Shown: one piece after another, positions 35,257 through 43,833 of the stretch
How positions within the stretch are numbered: the first letter of the stretch is position 1
How the letters are laid out: every line of letters starts with the position of its first letter
Source of the DNA: Nocardioides luteus
GTDB taxonomy: Bacteria; Actinomycetota; Actinomycetes; Propionibacteriales; Nocardioidaceae
Direction of reading: 5' to 3'
Assembly (NCBI RefSeq): GCF_000960475.2
Contig: NZ_JZDQ02000018.1
Location: 1-64,000, forward strand
DNA: 64,000 nt
Notes under the pieces: generated by a model
What the model saw: only the letters and a program-made list of their open reading frames with translations
The model's database searches: none
Told to the model about the DNA's origin: nothing
Program-made: the position numbers and the translations under genes

Positions 35257-35870
35257 CGACGGCGCCACCAGACGACACCGGCGACGGAGAAGAGGGCGAG
35301 GATCCCGGCCGGAGCGACCCAGGCGGGCAGCTGCTCGGGCTCGGCGGACGGTCGAGAGTCCGAGTCCTCCGGAAATAACTCCGGCGACGGACTCGAGGGC
35401 GCCCCCACAGCATCCCCGAGCACCGTCGCCGGAGCGGTAACGACATCGTCGTCTATCCACGTGAACGCAACACCCTGCCCTGAGGTCACGCTGATTTCGG
35501 TAACATTTCTGGAGGCATAGCTCCAGGCCCCGGAATCGTCGGTGACCCACAGCGACCAGTACGCGTCGGCGGGCGGCATCTGGGCGCAGCCGGCCGTCTT
35601 CGGCCGGCCGTCGATGCGGCACACGACGCTGGGCATCGAGGTCACATAGGTCAGCGGATGACCGGCCTTCTCGAACAGGTCGGCGCCGGTGTCACCCTCG
35701 TCGGGCCGGACGCAGGTGACCTCCGGCTCCCCGCCCAGCGCGTTGGGCTCGACCACGACGGTGACGCCGTCGCACGCCTCGGCGGCAGAAGCCGAGGCCG
35801 GGGCGACGACGGGTGCGGTGGCCCCGGCGAGGATCGCCAGGGCCACCAGAGCGGACCGTAGGCTCAGCAC
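35253..35870 (-). CDS. Membrane-anchored DUF4430-like (transcobalamin beta-domain-like) protein
   Basis: A 205-residue exported protein: signal peptide (about residues 1-30, ending ASASAAE), a compact domain (residues 33-140) with DLFEKAGHPLTYV, VVCRIDGRPKTAGCAQMPP and AYWSLWVTDDSGAWSYA, a Pro/Ser/Glu-rich stalk, and a C-terminal anchor (WVAPAGILALFSVAGVVWW) with basic tail. The domain pattern is like DUF4430, the fold of the C-terminal beta domain of transcobalamin; from memory, databases name close relatives SCO2322 family. It probably works outside the membrane with the lipoprotein encoded before it. Function inferred from operon and riboswitch. Confidence 0.75.
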   Translation of the reverse strand: MLSLRSALVALAILAGATAPVVAPASASAAEACDGVTVVVEPNALGGEPEVTCVRPDEGDTGADLFEKAGHPLTYVTSMPSVVCRIDGRPKTAGCAQMPPADAYWSLWVTDDSGAWSYASRNVTEISVTSGQGVAFTWIDDDVVTAPATVLGDAVGAPSSPSPELFPEDSDSRPSAEPEQLPAWVAPAGILALFSVAGVVWWRRR

Positions 35871-36937
35871 GAGCTCTTCGTGGTCGCGTCCTTGGGCAGG
35901 AAGACGAGGGACGGGAGCGCCTGGGCGGCCGCGAGGCGGTACATCCCCTCGGACTCCTTGGTCAGGCCCTTGGTGTTGCCCTCCTCCAGCGCGGCGTCGT
36001 CGTAGGCCACCGCGCCGGCGTCCTCGCCGCAGGTCACGACGTGCTCGGCGACCCAGGTCGCCGCCTTCTCGGCGGAGTCGGTCTCACCCGCGCGCCCGAA
36101 TGCCCACCCGGCCAGGCCGGTGGTGTTGGAGTTGGCGATGTTGCCGGTGGCCGCCTTGAAAGAGCCGTCCTCGGCCTGGGTCTCCTTGAGCCACGCCACG
36201 CCGGCCTTGACGGCCTTCTCCGCCTCCGGGGACGCCACGCCCGAGAGCGCGATCAGGGCGAACGCGGTGGCGTCGGCGTCCGGCACGGCCTTCGGGTCGG
36301 CGTCGCAGGTCTGGTCGGCGGCCGCGGGGTCGGCCGCGAAGGTGACCCGGAACCAGCCCTCCTCGCACTGCTGCCCGGCCAGGAACTCCGTCGCGGCCGC
36401 GGCCTTCGTGCTCTCGGCGTTGTTGAGGGCCCACACGGCGTACGACTGGCCGATGGTGTTGGAGTAGTCGGCCGCCTTCTTGTTCTTGGGGTCGAGCTTG
36501 TCGGCGATGCGGCCGTTCTCGGCGACCGTGCCCTCGAGCTGCTTCAGCAGGCCGGGGTCGGAGGCGTCGATGTTCTGCTGGAGGACGAGCGCCTTCGCGG
36601 TGGCGCCGGCCGAGGTGATCGTGCCGAAGCCGGGCGAGGTGTAGGCCTTCTTGTTCTTCATCACGGCCGCGGCGATCGTGGCGATCTCCTCGTCGTAGCC
36701 ACCGACCTCGGCCAGCGCGATCCCGATGTCGGCGCTGAGCCCGAAGTCGTCGGTGCCGTACTGCGCGTTGCGGGCCACGCCCTTCGGCGCCTGGGCGACG
36801 AGCCAGTCGGCCACCGAGGTCGACACCTTCGCGTCGTAGGTGGGCTTCTCCCCCTCCTCGACGGTCTTCTCGCCGCAGCCGGCGAGCGAGGTGAGGGCGA
36901 GGGCGGCGGCGATGCCGCCGAGGACGGTCTTCTTCAT
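35864..36937 (-). CDS. Alpha/alpha-toroid (prenyltransferase-like) surface lipoprotein
   Basis: A 357-residue lipoprotein (LTSLAGCGEK; lipobox cysteine near residue 21) with repeats of the squalene-cyclase/prenyltransferase toroid type: ATAFALIALSGV, AEKAVKAGVAWLKETQAEDGSFKA, TTGLAGWAFGRAG, AEKAATWVAEHV. The same toroid forms the N-terminal half of transcobalamin and intrinsic factor. No prenyltransferase zinc ligands are seen, so ligand binding is more likely than catalysis. The ATG at 36937 follows GGAAGGAACC. It is the first gene after the cobalamin riboswitch and overlaps the next gene by 7 nt. Probable corrinoid-binding role, inferred. Confidence 0.78.
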   Translation of the reverse strand: MKKTVLGGIAAALALTSLAGCGEKTVEEGEKPTYDAKVSTSVADWLVAQAPKGVARNAQYGTDDFGLSADIGIALAEVGGYDEEIATIAAAVMKNKKAYTSPGFGTITSAGATAKALVLQQNIDASDPGLLKQLEGTVAENGRIADKLDPKNKKAADYSNTIGQSYAVWALNNAESTKAAAATEFLAGQQCEEGWFRVTFAADPAAADQTCDADPKAVPDADATAFALIALSGVASPEAEKAVKAGVAWLKETQAEDGSFKAATGNIANSNTTGLAGWAFGRAGETDSAEKAATWVAEHVVTCGEDAGAVAYDDAALEEGNTKGLTKESEGMYRLAAAQALPSLVFLPKDATTKSSC

Positions 36938-36941
36938 GGTT

Positions 36942-36966
36942 CCTTCCGCGCTGTTCGTCGGGAAGG
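36942..36966 (-). promoter_or_regulatory. Possible ribosome-binding-site sequestering hairpin
   Basis: On the mRNA, CCTTCC (36961-36966) can pair with the GGAAGG ribosome binding site (36942-36947) across a 13-nt loop. This suits translational switching by the riboswitch upstream. Confidence 0.5.
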
Positions 36967-37020
36967 CCCAGGGCCGACCCGCTGCTTTCCACGACAGCGT
37001 CAGGTCAGTACGCGTCCGTC

Positions 37021-37120
37021 GGCAGGTGCTCCGGCTCGCTCGGGACACCCCCTCGATGTCCCGGGCCTACGGTTGCGGGTCAGCGCCGGGCTTGGACCGG
37101 CTTCCCCCACCACGGCGTGT
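37021..37120 (-). ncRNA. Cobalamin riboswitch
   Basis: The minus strand carries the conserved core in order: GGGGAAGCCGGTCCAAGC, then CCGGCGCTGACCCGCAACCG, a variable hairpin (CGGGACA...TGTCCCG), and the B12-box-like GAGCCGGAGCACCTGCC. These match the known pattern GGGAA-x-CGGTG-AA-CCGGC-CUG-CCCGCAACUGU with AGYCAGGAxACCUGCC. It precedes the toroid lipoprotein gene by about 85 nt and should lower expression of the five-gene ECF operon when adenosylcobalamin or a related corrinoid is plentiful. Confidence 0.93.
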
Positions 37121-37196
37121 GTTGATTGAGAGGGGGCCATCTTATGACGCGCACGCGCTGCTTGCGGGATCGCCGACGAGCAGTCACTCTGTCCCC

Positions 37197-37862
37197 ATGC
37201 GCCACAGGATTCTCGGCCTTGTCGCAGTGTCGATCTCGGCCACCCTTCTCGCCCTCTGCCCGACCACGACGGCCGTCGCGGAACCGGCTCGGACATCGGT
37301 CACGTACGCCGATCTGGTCGCCATGTTCGGCGACAAGGTCGGGAACAGGAAGACCGTCGAGACCGGGCTGCCGACCCTCAACCGCGCCATGGACGAGGCC
37401 CGGATCACCACCCCCTACCGGCAGGCGGCCTATCTGGCCACGCTCGCCAACGAGAGCTCCTTCCACCACGACGCCAAGGGCCCCCACGACAAGCGGAAGT
37501 ACGCCGGCCGCGGCTACATCCAGCTGACCGGTGAGGCCAACTACACCGACGCCGGCGCCTACTTCGGGATCGACCTGCGCCGCCGCCCCGAGCTGGCTCG
37601 GTCGCTGGACCACAGCGCGCCGATCTCACGGTGGTACTGGACCGTCGCCCGCGACATCAACCCGCTCGCCGACGCCCTCGACATGGGCCGGGTCAACGCC
37701 GCGGTCGGCTACCCCTACGACAGGTCCGAGGACGCCGAGCGCTGCCGCGACTTCAAGGCCGCGCTGAAGCACCTCAACGGGTCCGTCCCCAAGGGCATCG
37801 ACTGCACCCGCCCGAAGCCGAAGAAGGCAGACGGCCAGGACGGCGCCGCGGACGCCTCCTAG
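37197..37862 (+). CDS. Secreted GH19-family chitinase/lysozyme-like hydrolase
   Basis: A 221-residue protein with a signal peptide (residues 1-29, ending AVAEPA) and a GH19 domain: a first catalytic glutamate in LATLANESSFHH, then GRGYIQLTGEANY, which is the family hallmark, and AVGYP further on. GH19 enzymes cut chitin or, as endolysin relatives, peptidoglycan; the compact domain without a binding module fits the lysozyme-like group. Start ATG has no ribosome binding site, but CACTCT ends 6 nt before it. Divergent from the ECF operon; no phage genes nearby. Confidence 0.85.
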   Translation: MRHRILGLVAVSISATLLALCPTTTAVAEPARTSVTYADLVAMFGDKVGNRKTVETGLPTLNRAMDEARITTPYRQAAYLATLANESSFHHDAKGPHDKRKYAGRGYIQLTGEANYTDAGAYFGIDLRRRPELARSLDHSAPISRWYWTVARDINPLADALDMGRVNAAVGYPYDRSEDAERCRDFKAALKHLNGSVPKGIDCTRPKPKKADGQDGAADAS

Positions 37863-37887
37863 CAGACCGCCGTCGAGCAGCCGTACG

Positions 37888-38646
37888 TCACTTCTTGCTG
37901 TTGCGCTTGTCGCTGACCGCGATCGCCGAGGTGCCCTCGTCCTTGAGCTCGAAGAGATCGATCGCCTTGATGAGCTTGGTCCAGGTGGCGTACCCGTAGT
38001 TGCGCGGGTCCTCGGAGGACTGGTTGCGGATGCGGGACACGACCGTGCCGACCAGTGCCCAGCCGTCGTCGTCGGCGGCCGCGGCGATGGAGTTGCGCAG
38101 CAGCTGGATCAGCCGGGCGTTGCGCTTCAGCTGCTGCCCTGTCGTCGCCGAGGACGGCTTGCGGGCGGGCGTGGCGCCGGCCTCGGCGTCGGTGTCGGTC
38201 TCCTCCTCGGAGCCGCCGAGCTTCTCCACCACGGTGAACCGGGTGCAGGCGCTCTTGAACGGCGCCGGTGTCTTCTCCCGGCCGTAGCCGTAGACCGCGC
38301 GCCCCTTCTCCCGCAGGTAGTGCACCAGCGGCGTGAAGTCGGAGTCGGAGGAGACCAGCGCGAACGCGTCCGGGATCGCCGCGTGCAGCAGCTCGACGGC
38401 GTCGATGGCGAGCGCCATGTCGGAGGCGTTCTTGTGGGTGGTGAGGTCGAACTGCTGCATCGGCCGGATCGCGGCGTCGTGCAGCTCCTCGATCCAGCCC
38501 TTGAGCTCGGGCTTCGTCCAGTTGCCGTAGGCCCGCCGGATCGTCACCTCGCCGTACTCGGCCAGGTCGTTGAGGATCGCGTCGATCTTGGCCGCGGGCG
38601 CGTTGTCGGCGTCGATGAGCAGGGCGATGCGGAAGGGCTCGGTCAC
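37888..38646 (-). CDS. NYN-domain protein with C-terminal OST-HTH/LOTUS domain
   Basis: A 252-residue protein. The N-terminal NYN (PIN-like) nuclease domain has RIALLIDADNAPA with the first acidic residues near 12-14, KNASDMALAIDAVEL, and FALVSSDSDFTPLVHYLREKG. After a Glu/Thr-rich linker, residues about 175-240 form an OST-HTH/LOTUS domain (GYATWTKLIKAIDLFEL). The pairing suggests an RNA-targeting nuclease. It starts with GTG; CAGACT lies 7 nt upstream. A 38-bp perfect palindrome lies between it and gatB. Target unknown. Confidence 0.85.
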   Translation of the reverse strand: MTEPFRIALLIDADNAPAAKIDAILNDLAEYGEVTIRRAYGNWTKPELKGWIEELHDAAIRPMQQFDLTTHKNASDMALAIDAVELLHAAIPDAFALVSSDSDFTPLVHYLREKGRAVYGYGREKTPAPFKSACTRFTVVEKLGGSEEETDTDAEAGATPARKPSSATTGQQLKRNARLIQLLRNSIAAAADDDGWALVGTVVSRIRNQSSEDPRNYGYATWTKLIKAIDLFELKDEGTSAIAVSDKRNSKK

Positions 38647-38670
38647 GCCGGACAGTCTGCCAGTACGACC

Positions 38671-38755
38671 CGCCGCCGAGTCGGCTCATCCTGACCAAAA
38701 CCACCGCCGAGTCGGCGCGTCATGACGCGCCGACTCGGCGGATGGTGGTCAGTTC
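38671..38755. repeat. GCCGAGTCGGC palindrome locus B
   Basis: Three cores: 38675-38685, 38706-38716 and 38729-38739 (reverse). The last two form a perfect 38-nt palindrome with no spacer (38704-38741). A further matching pair of short tails (CTGACCA and TGGTCAG) flanks it. It lies downstream of gatB and upstream of the NYN gene. Confidence 0.85.
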
Positions 38756-38774
38756 GAGCCGTCTCGACAGAGCC

Positions 38775-40268
38775 TCAGGCGAGCTTCTCCAGGATCAGCT
38801 CACGGACACGCTTGGCGTCGGCCTTGCCGCCGGTCGCCTTCATGACCGCACCGATGAGCGCACCGGCCGCGGCCTGGTTGCCGCCTCGGATCTTCTCCGC
38901 GACCGCGGGCTGGGCGTCGATCGCTTCGTCGACGGCCGCACCGAGCGCGCCGTCGTCGGAGACGACGGCGAGGCCGCGGGCGTCGATGATCTCGGCGACC
39001 GAGCCCTCACCAGCCAAGAGCCCCTCGAAGACCTGGCGGGCGAGCTTGTCGGTCAGCGAACCGCCGTCGACCAGCTTCTGCACCTCGGCGACCTGGGCCG
39101 GGGTGACCCCGACCTCGGCCAGCTCGACACCGCGGTCGTTGGCGGCACGGGACAGCTCGGCCATCCACCACTTGCGCGCGGCCTGGGCGGAGGCACCCTC
39201 GGCGACGGTCGCCTCGATCAGCGTCAGCGCACCGGCGGCCCAGACATCACGCATCTCCAGGTCGGAGTAGCCCCACTCGGCCTGCAGCCGCGCCCGCTTC
39301 TCGGCCGGCGGCTCGGGCAGCGTGGCGCGCAGCTCCTCGACCCACTCGCGACTCGGCGCGACCGGGACGAGGTCCGGCTCGGGGAAGTAGCGGTAGTCGT
39401 CGGCGTCCGACTTCGGGCGCCCGGCCGAGGTGGTGCCGGTGTCCTCGTGGAAGTGGCGGGTCTCCTGGAAGATCGCCTCCCCCGCGTCGAGGATCCCGGC
39501 GTGGCGCGACATCTCGAAACGTACGGCACGCTCGACCGAGCGCAGCGAGTTCACGTTCTTCGTCTCGGTGCGGGTGCCGAGCTTGTCGGAGCCCTTCGGG
39601 GACAGCGACAGGTTCACGTCGCAGCGCATCGAGCCCTGGTCCATGCGTACGTCGGAGACCCCCAGGCCCAGCAGGATCTCGCGGAGCGCGGCGACGTAGG
39701 CCTTGGCCACGAGCGGCGCCTTGGCACCGGTGCCGAGGATCGGTCGGGTGACGATCTCGATCAGCGGGATGCCCGCACGGTTGTAGTCGACCAGCGAGTA
39801 GTCGGCGCCGTGGATGCGACCGGTCGCGCCACCGATGTGGGTGGTCTTGCCGGTGTCCTCCTCCATGTGGGCGCGCTCGATCTCGACCCGGAAGGTCTCT
39901 CCCTCGACCTCGACGTCGAGGTAGCCGTCGTAGACGATCGGCTCGTCGTACTGCGAGGTCTGGAAGTTCTTCGGCATGTCCGGGTAGAAGTAGTTCTTCC
40001 GGGCGAACCGGCACCACTCCGCGATCGACCCGTTGAGCGCGAGCCCGATCCGGATCGCCGACTCCACGGCCTTGGCGTTCACGACCGGCATCGAGCCGGG
40101 CAGGCCGAGGCAGGTCGGGCAGACCTGCGAGTTCGGCTCGCCGCCGAAGGTCGCGGGACAGCCGCAGAACATCTTGGTGTTGGTGTTGAGCTCGACGTGC
40201 ACCTCGAGCCCGAAGGCCGGGTCGTAGCGCTCCAGCACCTCGTCGAACGGGACGAGAGTCTCCGTCAT
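38775..40268 (-). CDS. gatB: Aspartyl/glutamyl-tRNA(Asn/Gln) amidotransferase subunit B
   Basis: Kinase/tRNA-binding subunit of GatCAB, which converts mischarged Glu-tRNA(Gln) and Asp-tRNA(Asn) to the correct forms. The 497-residue protein shows [18 protein letters not shown], the zinc cysteines (CGC with CPTCLG), and [14 protein letters not shown]. The YqeY-like tail domain is at the C-terminus. ATG at 40268 overlaps the gatA stop. Last gene of gatCAB; a palindrome follows. Confidence 0.96.
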   Translation of the reverse strand: MTETLVPFDEVLERYDPAFGLEVHVELNTNTKMFCGCPATFGGEPNSQVCPTCLGLPGSMPVVNAKAVESAIRIGLALNGSIAEWCRFARKNYFYPDMPKNFQTSQYDEPIVYDGYLDVEVEGETFRVEIERAHMEEDTGKTTHIGGATGRIHGADYSLVDYNRAGIPLIEIVTRPILGTGAKAPLVAKAYVAALREILLGLGVSDVRMDQGSMRCDVNLSLSPKGSDKLGTRTETKNVNSLRSVERAVRFEMSRHAGILDAGEAIFQETRHFHEDTGTTSAGRPKSDADDYRYFPEPDLVPVAPSREWVEELRATLPEPPAEKRARLQAEWGYSDLEMRDVWAAGALTLIEATVAEGASAQAARKWWMAELSRAANDRGVELAEVGVTPAQVAEVQKLVDGGSLTDKLARQVFEGLLAGEGSVAEIIDARGLAVVSDDGALGAAVDEAIDAQPAVAEKIRGGNQAAAGALIGAVMKATGGKADAKRVRELILEKLA

Positions 40269-41761
40269 CGGGCCACCTCCAGCTTGTCGATCGAGAGCAC
40301 CGGACCGATGGCGCCCTCGAGCGCGGCACCGACGCGGTAGAGACGGGCGTCCTCCAGGACCGGCGCCAGCAGCTGTACGCCGACGGGCAGCCCGTCCACG
40401 TCGGAGACACCGGCCGGGACGGAGATGCCGGGCGTGCCGGCCAGGTTGGCCGGGATGGTGGCCAGGTCCTGCATGTACATCGCGAGCGGGTCGTCGAGCT
40501 TCGCGCCCAGCGGGAACGCGGTCGACGGCGACGTCGGCGAGACCAGCACGTCGACCTGCTCGAAGGCCTTCTTGAAGTCCTCGATGATCAGCGTGCGGAT
40601 CTTCTGCGCCTGACCGTAGTAGGCGTCGTAGTAGCCGCTGCTCAGCGCGTAGGTTCCGAGGATGATGCGGCGCTTGACCTCGTCGCCGAAGCCGGCGTCG
40701 CGGGACGCCTTCATCACGTCCTCGGCGCTCGGGTCGCCGTCCGGGGTGACCCGCAGCCCGTAGCGCATGGCGTCGAACTTGGCCAGGTTGGAGGAGCACT
40801 CCGCCGGCAGGATCAGGTAGTAGGCCGCCATCGCGTGCTGGAAGCTCGGGGTGGAGACCTCGACGACGTCGGCACCCAGCTTGGTGAGGATGTCGACCGA
40901 CTCGTTGAACTTGGCCATCACGTCGGGCGCCCAGCCCTCGCCCGCCAACTCCTTGATGACGCCGACCTTGACGCCCTTCAGGTCGCCGGTCCCGCCCGCG
41001 CGGGCGGCGTCGACGAGCCCGGTCACCGGGGTCGTGGTGGAGGTCGAGTCGAGCGGGTCGTGACCGCCGATGAGCTCGTGCAGGAGCGCCGAGTCGAGCA
41101 CGGTGCGGGTCACCGGACCGACCTGGTCCAGCGAGTTGGCCAGGGCGACCAGGCCGTAGCGGGAGACCGAGCCGTAGGTCGGCTTCACGCCGACGGTGCC
41201 GGTGACGGCACCCGGCTGACGGATCGAGCCACCGGTGTCGGTGCCGAGCGCGAGCGGCGCCTCGAAGGCGGCGACGGCCGCGGCCGAGCCACCGCCGGAG
41301 CCGCCGGGGATCCGGTCGAGCTTCCACGGGTTCTTCGTGGGGCCGTAGGCCGAGTGCTCGGTGGAGGAGCCCATCGCGAACTCGTCCATGTTGGTCTTGC
41401 CGAGGATCGGCAGACCGGCGTTCTTGATCTTCTTGACCACGGTCGCGTCGTAGGGCGGGACCCAGCCCTCGAGGATCTTGGAGCCGCAGGTCGTCGGCAG
41501 GCCGGTGGTGGTCAGCACGTCCTTGACCGCGATCGGTACGCCGTCGAGAGCATGCAGCGCGTCACCGTTGGCCCGGCGCGCGTCGGAGGCGGCGGCCTGG
41601 GACAGCGCACCCTCGGCGTCGATGTGCAGGAAGGCGTGGACGTCACCGTCGACCGCGGCGATGCGGTCGAGGTGGGCCTGGGTCAGCTCGACGGAGGTGG
41701 TCTCGCCGGCGGCGAGGGCGTCGGCCAGCTGCGCGGCCGTCTTCAGGATCAGCTCGCTCAC
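40265..41761 (-). CDS. gatA: Aspartyl/glutamyl-tRNA(Asn/Gln) amidotransferase subunit A
   Basis: Glutaminase subunit of GatCAB, supplying ammonia for transamidation. The 498-residue amidase-signature protein has the catalytic lysine in [21 protein letters not shown] (cis-Ser/Ser/Lys triad) and the Gly/Ser-rich block [13 protein letters not shown] with [14 protein letters not shown] at 41761 overlaps the gatC stop by GTGA. Middle gene of the operon. Confidence 0.96.
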   Translation of the reverse strand: MSELILKTAAQLADALAAGETTSVELTQAHLDRIAAVDGDVHAFLHIDAEGALSQAAASDARRANGDALHALDGVPIAVKDVLTTTGLPTTCGSKILEGWVPPYDATVVKKIKNAGLPILGKTNMDEFAMGSSTEHSAYGPTKNPWKLDRIPGGSGGGSAAAVAAFEAPLALGTDTGGSIRQPGAVTGTVGVKPTYGSVSRYGLVALANSLDQVGPVTRTVLDSALLHELIGGHDPLDSTSTTTPVTGLVDAARAGGTGDLKGVKVGVIKELAGEGWAPDVMAKFNESVDILTKLGADVVEVSTPSFQHAMAAYYLILPAECSSNLAKFDAMRYGLRVTPDGDPSAEDVMKASRDAGFGDEVKRRIILGTYALSSGYYDAYYGQAQKIRTLIIEDFKKAFEQVDVLVSPTSPSTAFPLGAKLDDPLAMYMQDLATIPANLAGTPGISVPAGVSDVDGLPVGVQLLAPVLEDARLYRVGAALEGAIGPVLSIDKLEVAR

Positions 41762-42057
41762 TGCTCGTCCCCCAGGATCCGCGGCACCGCGAAGCGCTGC
41801 TCCTCGACGCTCGGCGCACCGGAGAGCGCCTGCTCCGGCGTCAGGCACGGAGTCACGACGTCCTCACGGAAGACGTTGGTCAGCGGAAGCGGGTGGGAGG
41901 TGGCAGGCACGTCGTCGCCGGCAAGCCCCTGGATCGAGGCGACGGACTCGAGGATCACCTGCAGCTGAGGGGCAAGGTGATCGAGCTCGGCGTCGCTGAG
42001 GTCGATGCGGGCGAGGTCGGCCAGGTGCGCGACCTCGTCGCGGGTGATTTCTGGCAT
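41758..42057 (-). CDS. gatC: Aspartyl/glutamyl-tRNA(Asn/Gln) amidotransferase subunit C
   Basis: Small 99-residue subunit that stabilises GatA-GatB. The family N-terminus is [22 protein letters not shown], and the C-terminal strap ends FAVPRIL. The ATG at 42057 is preferred to a GTG at 42063 because TAGGAT ends 6 nt before it, matching the leaderless pattern. First gene of gatCAB. Confidence 0.93.
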   Translation of the reverse strand: MPEITRDEVAHLADLARIDLSDAELDHLAPQLQVILESVASIQGLAGDDVPATSHPLPLTNVFREDVVTPCLTPEQALSGAPSVEEQRFAVPRILGDEQ

Positions 42058-42063
42058 GCGCAC

Positions 42064-42069
42064 ATCCTA
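42064..42069 (-). promoter_or_regulatory. -10 hexamer of gatCAB (leaderless)
   Basis: TAGGAT on the minus strand, 6 nt before the ATG at 42057; it argues against the GTG at 42063, which would directly abut it. Confidence 0.55.
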
Positions 42070-42198
42070 GGCGGCACGACGCCCAACTCTCACCTCGGTA
42101 AGGCCCGCGTCGGGCGGGAGGTCGACGCACATACAACCGATCGGTGGCCCCACCGCGTCCTCAACCCTGACAATCGGCTCGAGAGATCGGATGGATCG

Positions 42199-42708
42199 AT
42201 GGCGAGACCGCCAACCCAGGAGCAGTTCGACGAGTTCGCCCAGGTCGCCTGGCCGCGGCTCTATCGCTCTGCCTACCTGCTCGTCGGGGACCACGCCAGT
42301 GCGGAGGACCTGGTCCAGACCGCACTGGCCAAGACCTTCGGAAACTGGGGCAGGGTGCGGACGCTCGAGGCCGCACCCGCCTACGCACGGCAGGTGCTGT
42401 TCAACACCGCGATGAGCTGGTTCCGGAAGGCTTCGTGGAACCGCGAGCAGCCCACCGAGGTGCTTCCCGACCTCGGTCAGGACAGCGACCCCACCACCCG
42501 CTCGGTGCTGCTCGACGCGGTCGCCGCACTGCCTCCGCGCCAGCGCGCCGTCGTGGTCCTCCGCTTCTACGAGGACCTCGATGTACGCCGCACCGCGGCC
42601 CTACTCGGCTGCTCGGAGGGCACGGTGAAGAGCCAGACCTCCTTCGCCCTCGACAAGCTCCGCACCATCCTCGGCGACCCGACTCTCACCCTGGAGGTGA
42701 CCCAGTGA
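42199..42708 (+). CDS. SigE-family ECF RNA polymerase sigma factor
   Basis: A 169-residue sigma factor. Region 2 is EFAQVAWPRLYRSAYLLVGDHASAEDLVQTALAKTF (residues about 11-50), and region 4 is LPPRQRAVVVLRFYEDLDVRRTAALLGCSEGTVKSQ with a helix-turn-helix. It lacks the longer extensions of other ECF groups and fits the actinobacterial SigE-family of about 170 residues. Its stop overlaps the next gene by GTGA, and that gene encodes a membrane protein placed where an anti-sigma factor is expected. Confidence 0.9.
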   Translation: MARPPTQEQFDEFAQVAWPRLYRSAYLLVGDHASAEDLVQTALAKTFGNWGRVRTLEAAPAYARQVLFNTAMSWFRKASWNREQPTEVLPDLGQDSDPTTRSVLLDAVAALPPRQRAVVVLRFYEDLDVRRTAALLGCSEGTVKSQTSFALDKLRTILGDPTLTLEVTQ

Positions 42709-43823
42709 CCGACAACGACCTGCGCACGCTGCTGCGCGATGCCGCCGACGAGGTGTCCGTTCCCCGTCTGGCCACCGACGAACTCCATCTCCGCGTCCGA
42801 GCCGTCCGCCGGCGCCGCCGGGCCCGCTGGGCCGCTGGCGCGGCGGCCCTGGCGATTGCCGGCGCGCTCGGGACGTACGCCCTGAGCGGGACGCTCGGCG
42901 GCGACGAGCCGCACATCGCCGCCGCCGAGGGGGACCCGCGGGGGTGGGCGGTCGCCGAGGGCGGCAGCGTCCACTTCGGCGACGGGAGCGTGGTGACGTA
43001 CGGCGGGACGGTGAACGACCTGCGCTACACCTCCGTCGGCCTGCTGGCCCGGAGCACGCAGTCCAACGCGCGTCTCTCGCTGATCACGACGGCCGGCGTA
43101 CAACCGCTCGACCTCGGTGACGTGAGCGACCGGCTGATCGGCACCGACCCCGACTCGCCCTATGTCTCCTGGACCGTCGAGGGCGGCGACGGCTGGCTGG
43201 TGCGCGTCATCGACCTCGTCACCGGCGAGAAGGTGGCCGACGTCCCGATCTCCGGGAAGTACACCTGGGCGGGCTGGAAGACACCGCCGGTCGCGGTCGA
43301 CGGCGAGCACGCCTATGTCGCTCTCGACGACCGCACGCTCGACGTCGAGTGGCGTGCCGGGAAGGTCTCGACCGCGAAGGGGCTCCCGGGCAGCTACACC
43401 ACCGAGGTGCTCAACGGCCGCGCGGTGACCCAGGATGCGACCGGCGAGACCCAGAGGGTGGTCGAGGTGGCCACGGGTCAGGTGCTCCTGACCACTCGCT
43501 CCACCGAATTCCCCGACGACCTGATCAGACTCAAGCTCTCGCCCGACGGCACCCACGCCTTGGCGGCCCCCTACTCGACGTGCGACGAGCACGACAACTG
43601 CCGCTATGACACCCCAACCGCGCCGATCCACGACCTCGGCCAGGGCACCGAGACCGCCGTCGAGCTCGGCGACCACATCGGCTGGGCCCCTGGGGGGCAG
43701 CTGATCCGGGCGTCCGGGACGAAGGTGGAGATATGCGATCAGGTCGGCAAGGAGTGCGCCGATACGCCGGTCACCTTGAAGAAGCGCGCCGACACGATCA
43801 GCGGGACGATGAACCAGTCCTGA
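42705..43823 (+). CDS. Membrane-anchored protein, possible partner of the sigma factor
   Basis: A 372-residue protein: a cytoplasmic N-terminus of about 40 residues (LRTLLRDAADEVSVPRL), a basic stretch RRRRRARWAAGAAALAIAGALGTYALSG giving one membrane segment, and a large extracytoplasmic domain with propeller-like repeats (GWAVAEGGSVHFGDGS, TVEGGDGWLVRVIDLVTGEKVADV). The overlap with the sigma gene suggests an anti-sigma or signal-sensing role, but the zinc-type HxxxCxxC anti-sigma motif is absent. Role inferred. Confidence 0.7.
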   Translation: MTDNDLRTLLRDAADEVSVPRLATDELHLRVRAVRRRRRARWAAGAAALAIAGALGTYALSGTLGGDEPHIAAAEGDPRGWAVAEGGSVHFGDGSVVTYGGTVNDLRYTSVGLLARSTQSNARLSLITTAGVQPLDLGDVSDRLIGTDPDSPYVSWTVEGGDGWLVRVIDLVTGEKVADVPISGKYTWAGWKTPPVAVDGEHAYVALDDRTLDVEWRAGKVSTAKGLPGSYTTEVLNGRAVTQDATGETQRVVEVATGQVLLTTRSTEFPDDLIRLKLSPDGTHALAAPYSTCDEHDNCRYDTPTAPIHDLGQGTETAVELGDHIGWAPGGQLIRASGTKVEICDQVGKECADTPVTLKKRADTISGTMNQS

Positions 43824-43833
43824 CGCTCGCCGG

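Noticed and set aside
37197-37862. GH19 gene as an endolysin of a prophage remnant
   Set aside because: It has a Sec signal peptide, GC content like its neighbours, and no holin, integrase, attachment site or structural genes nearby.
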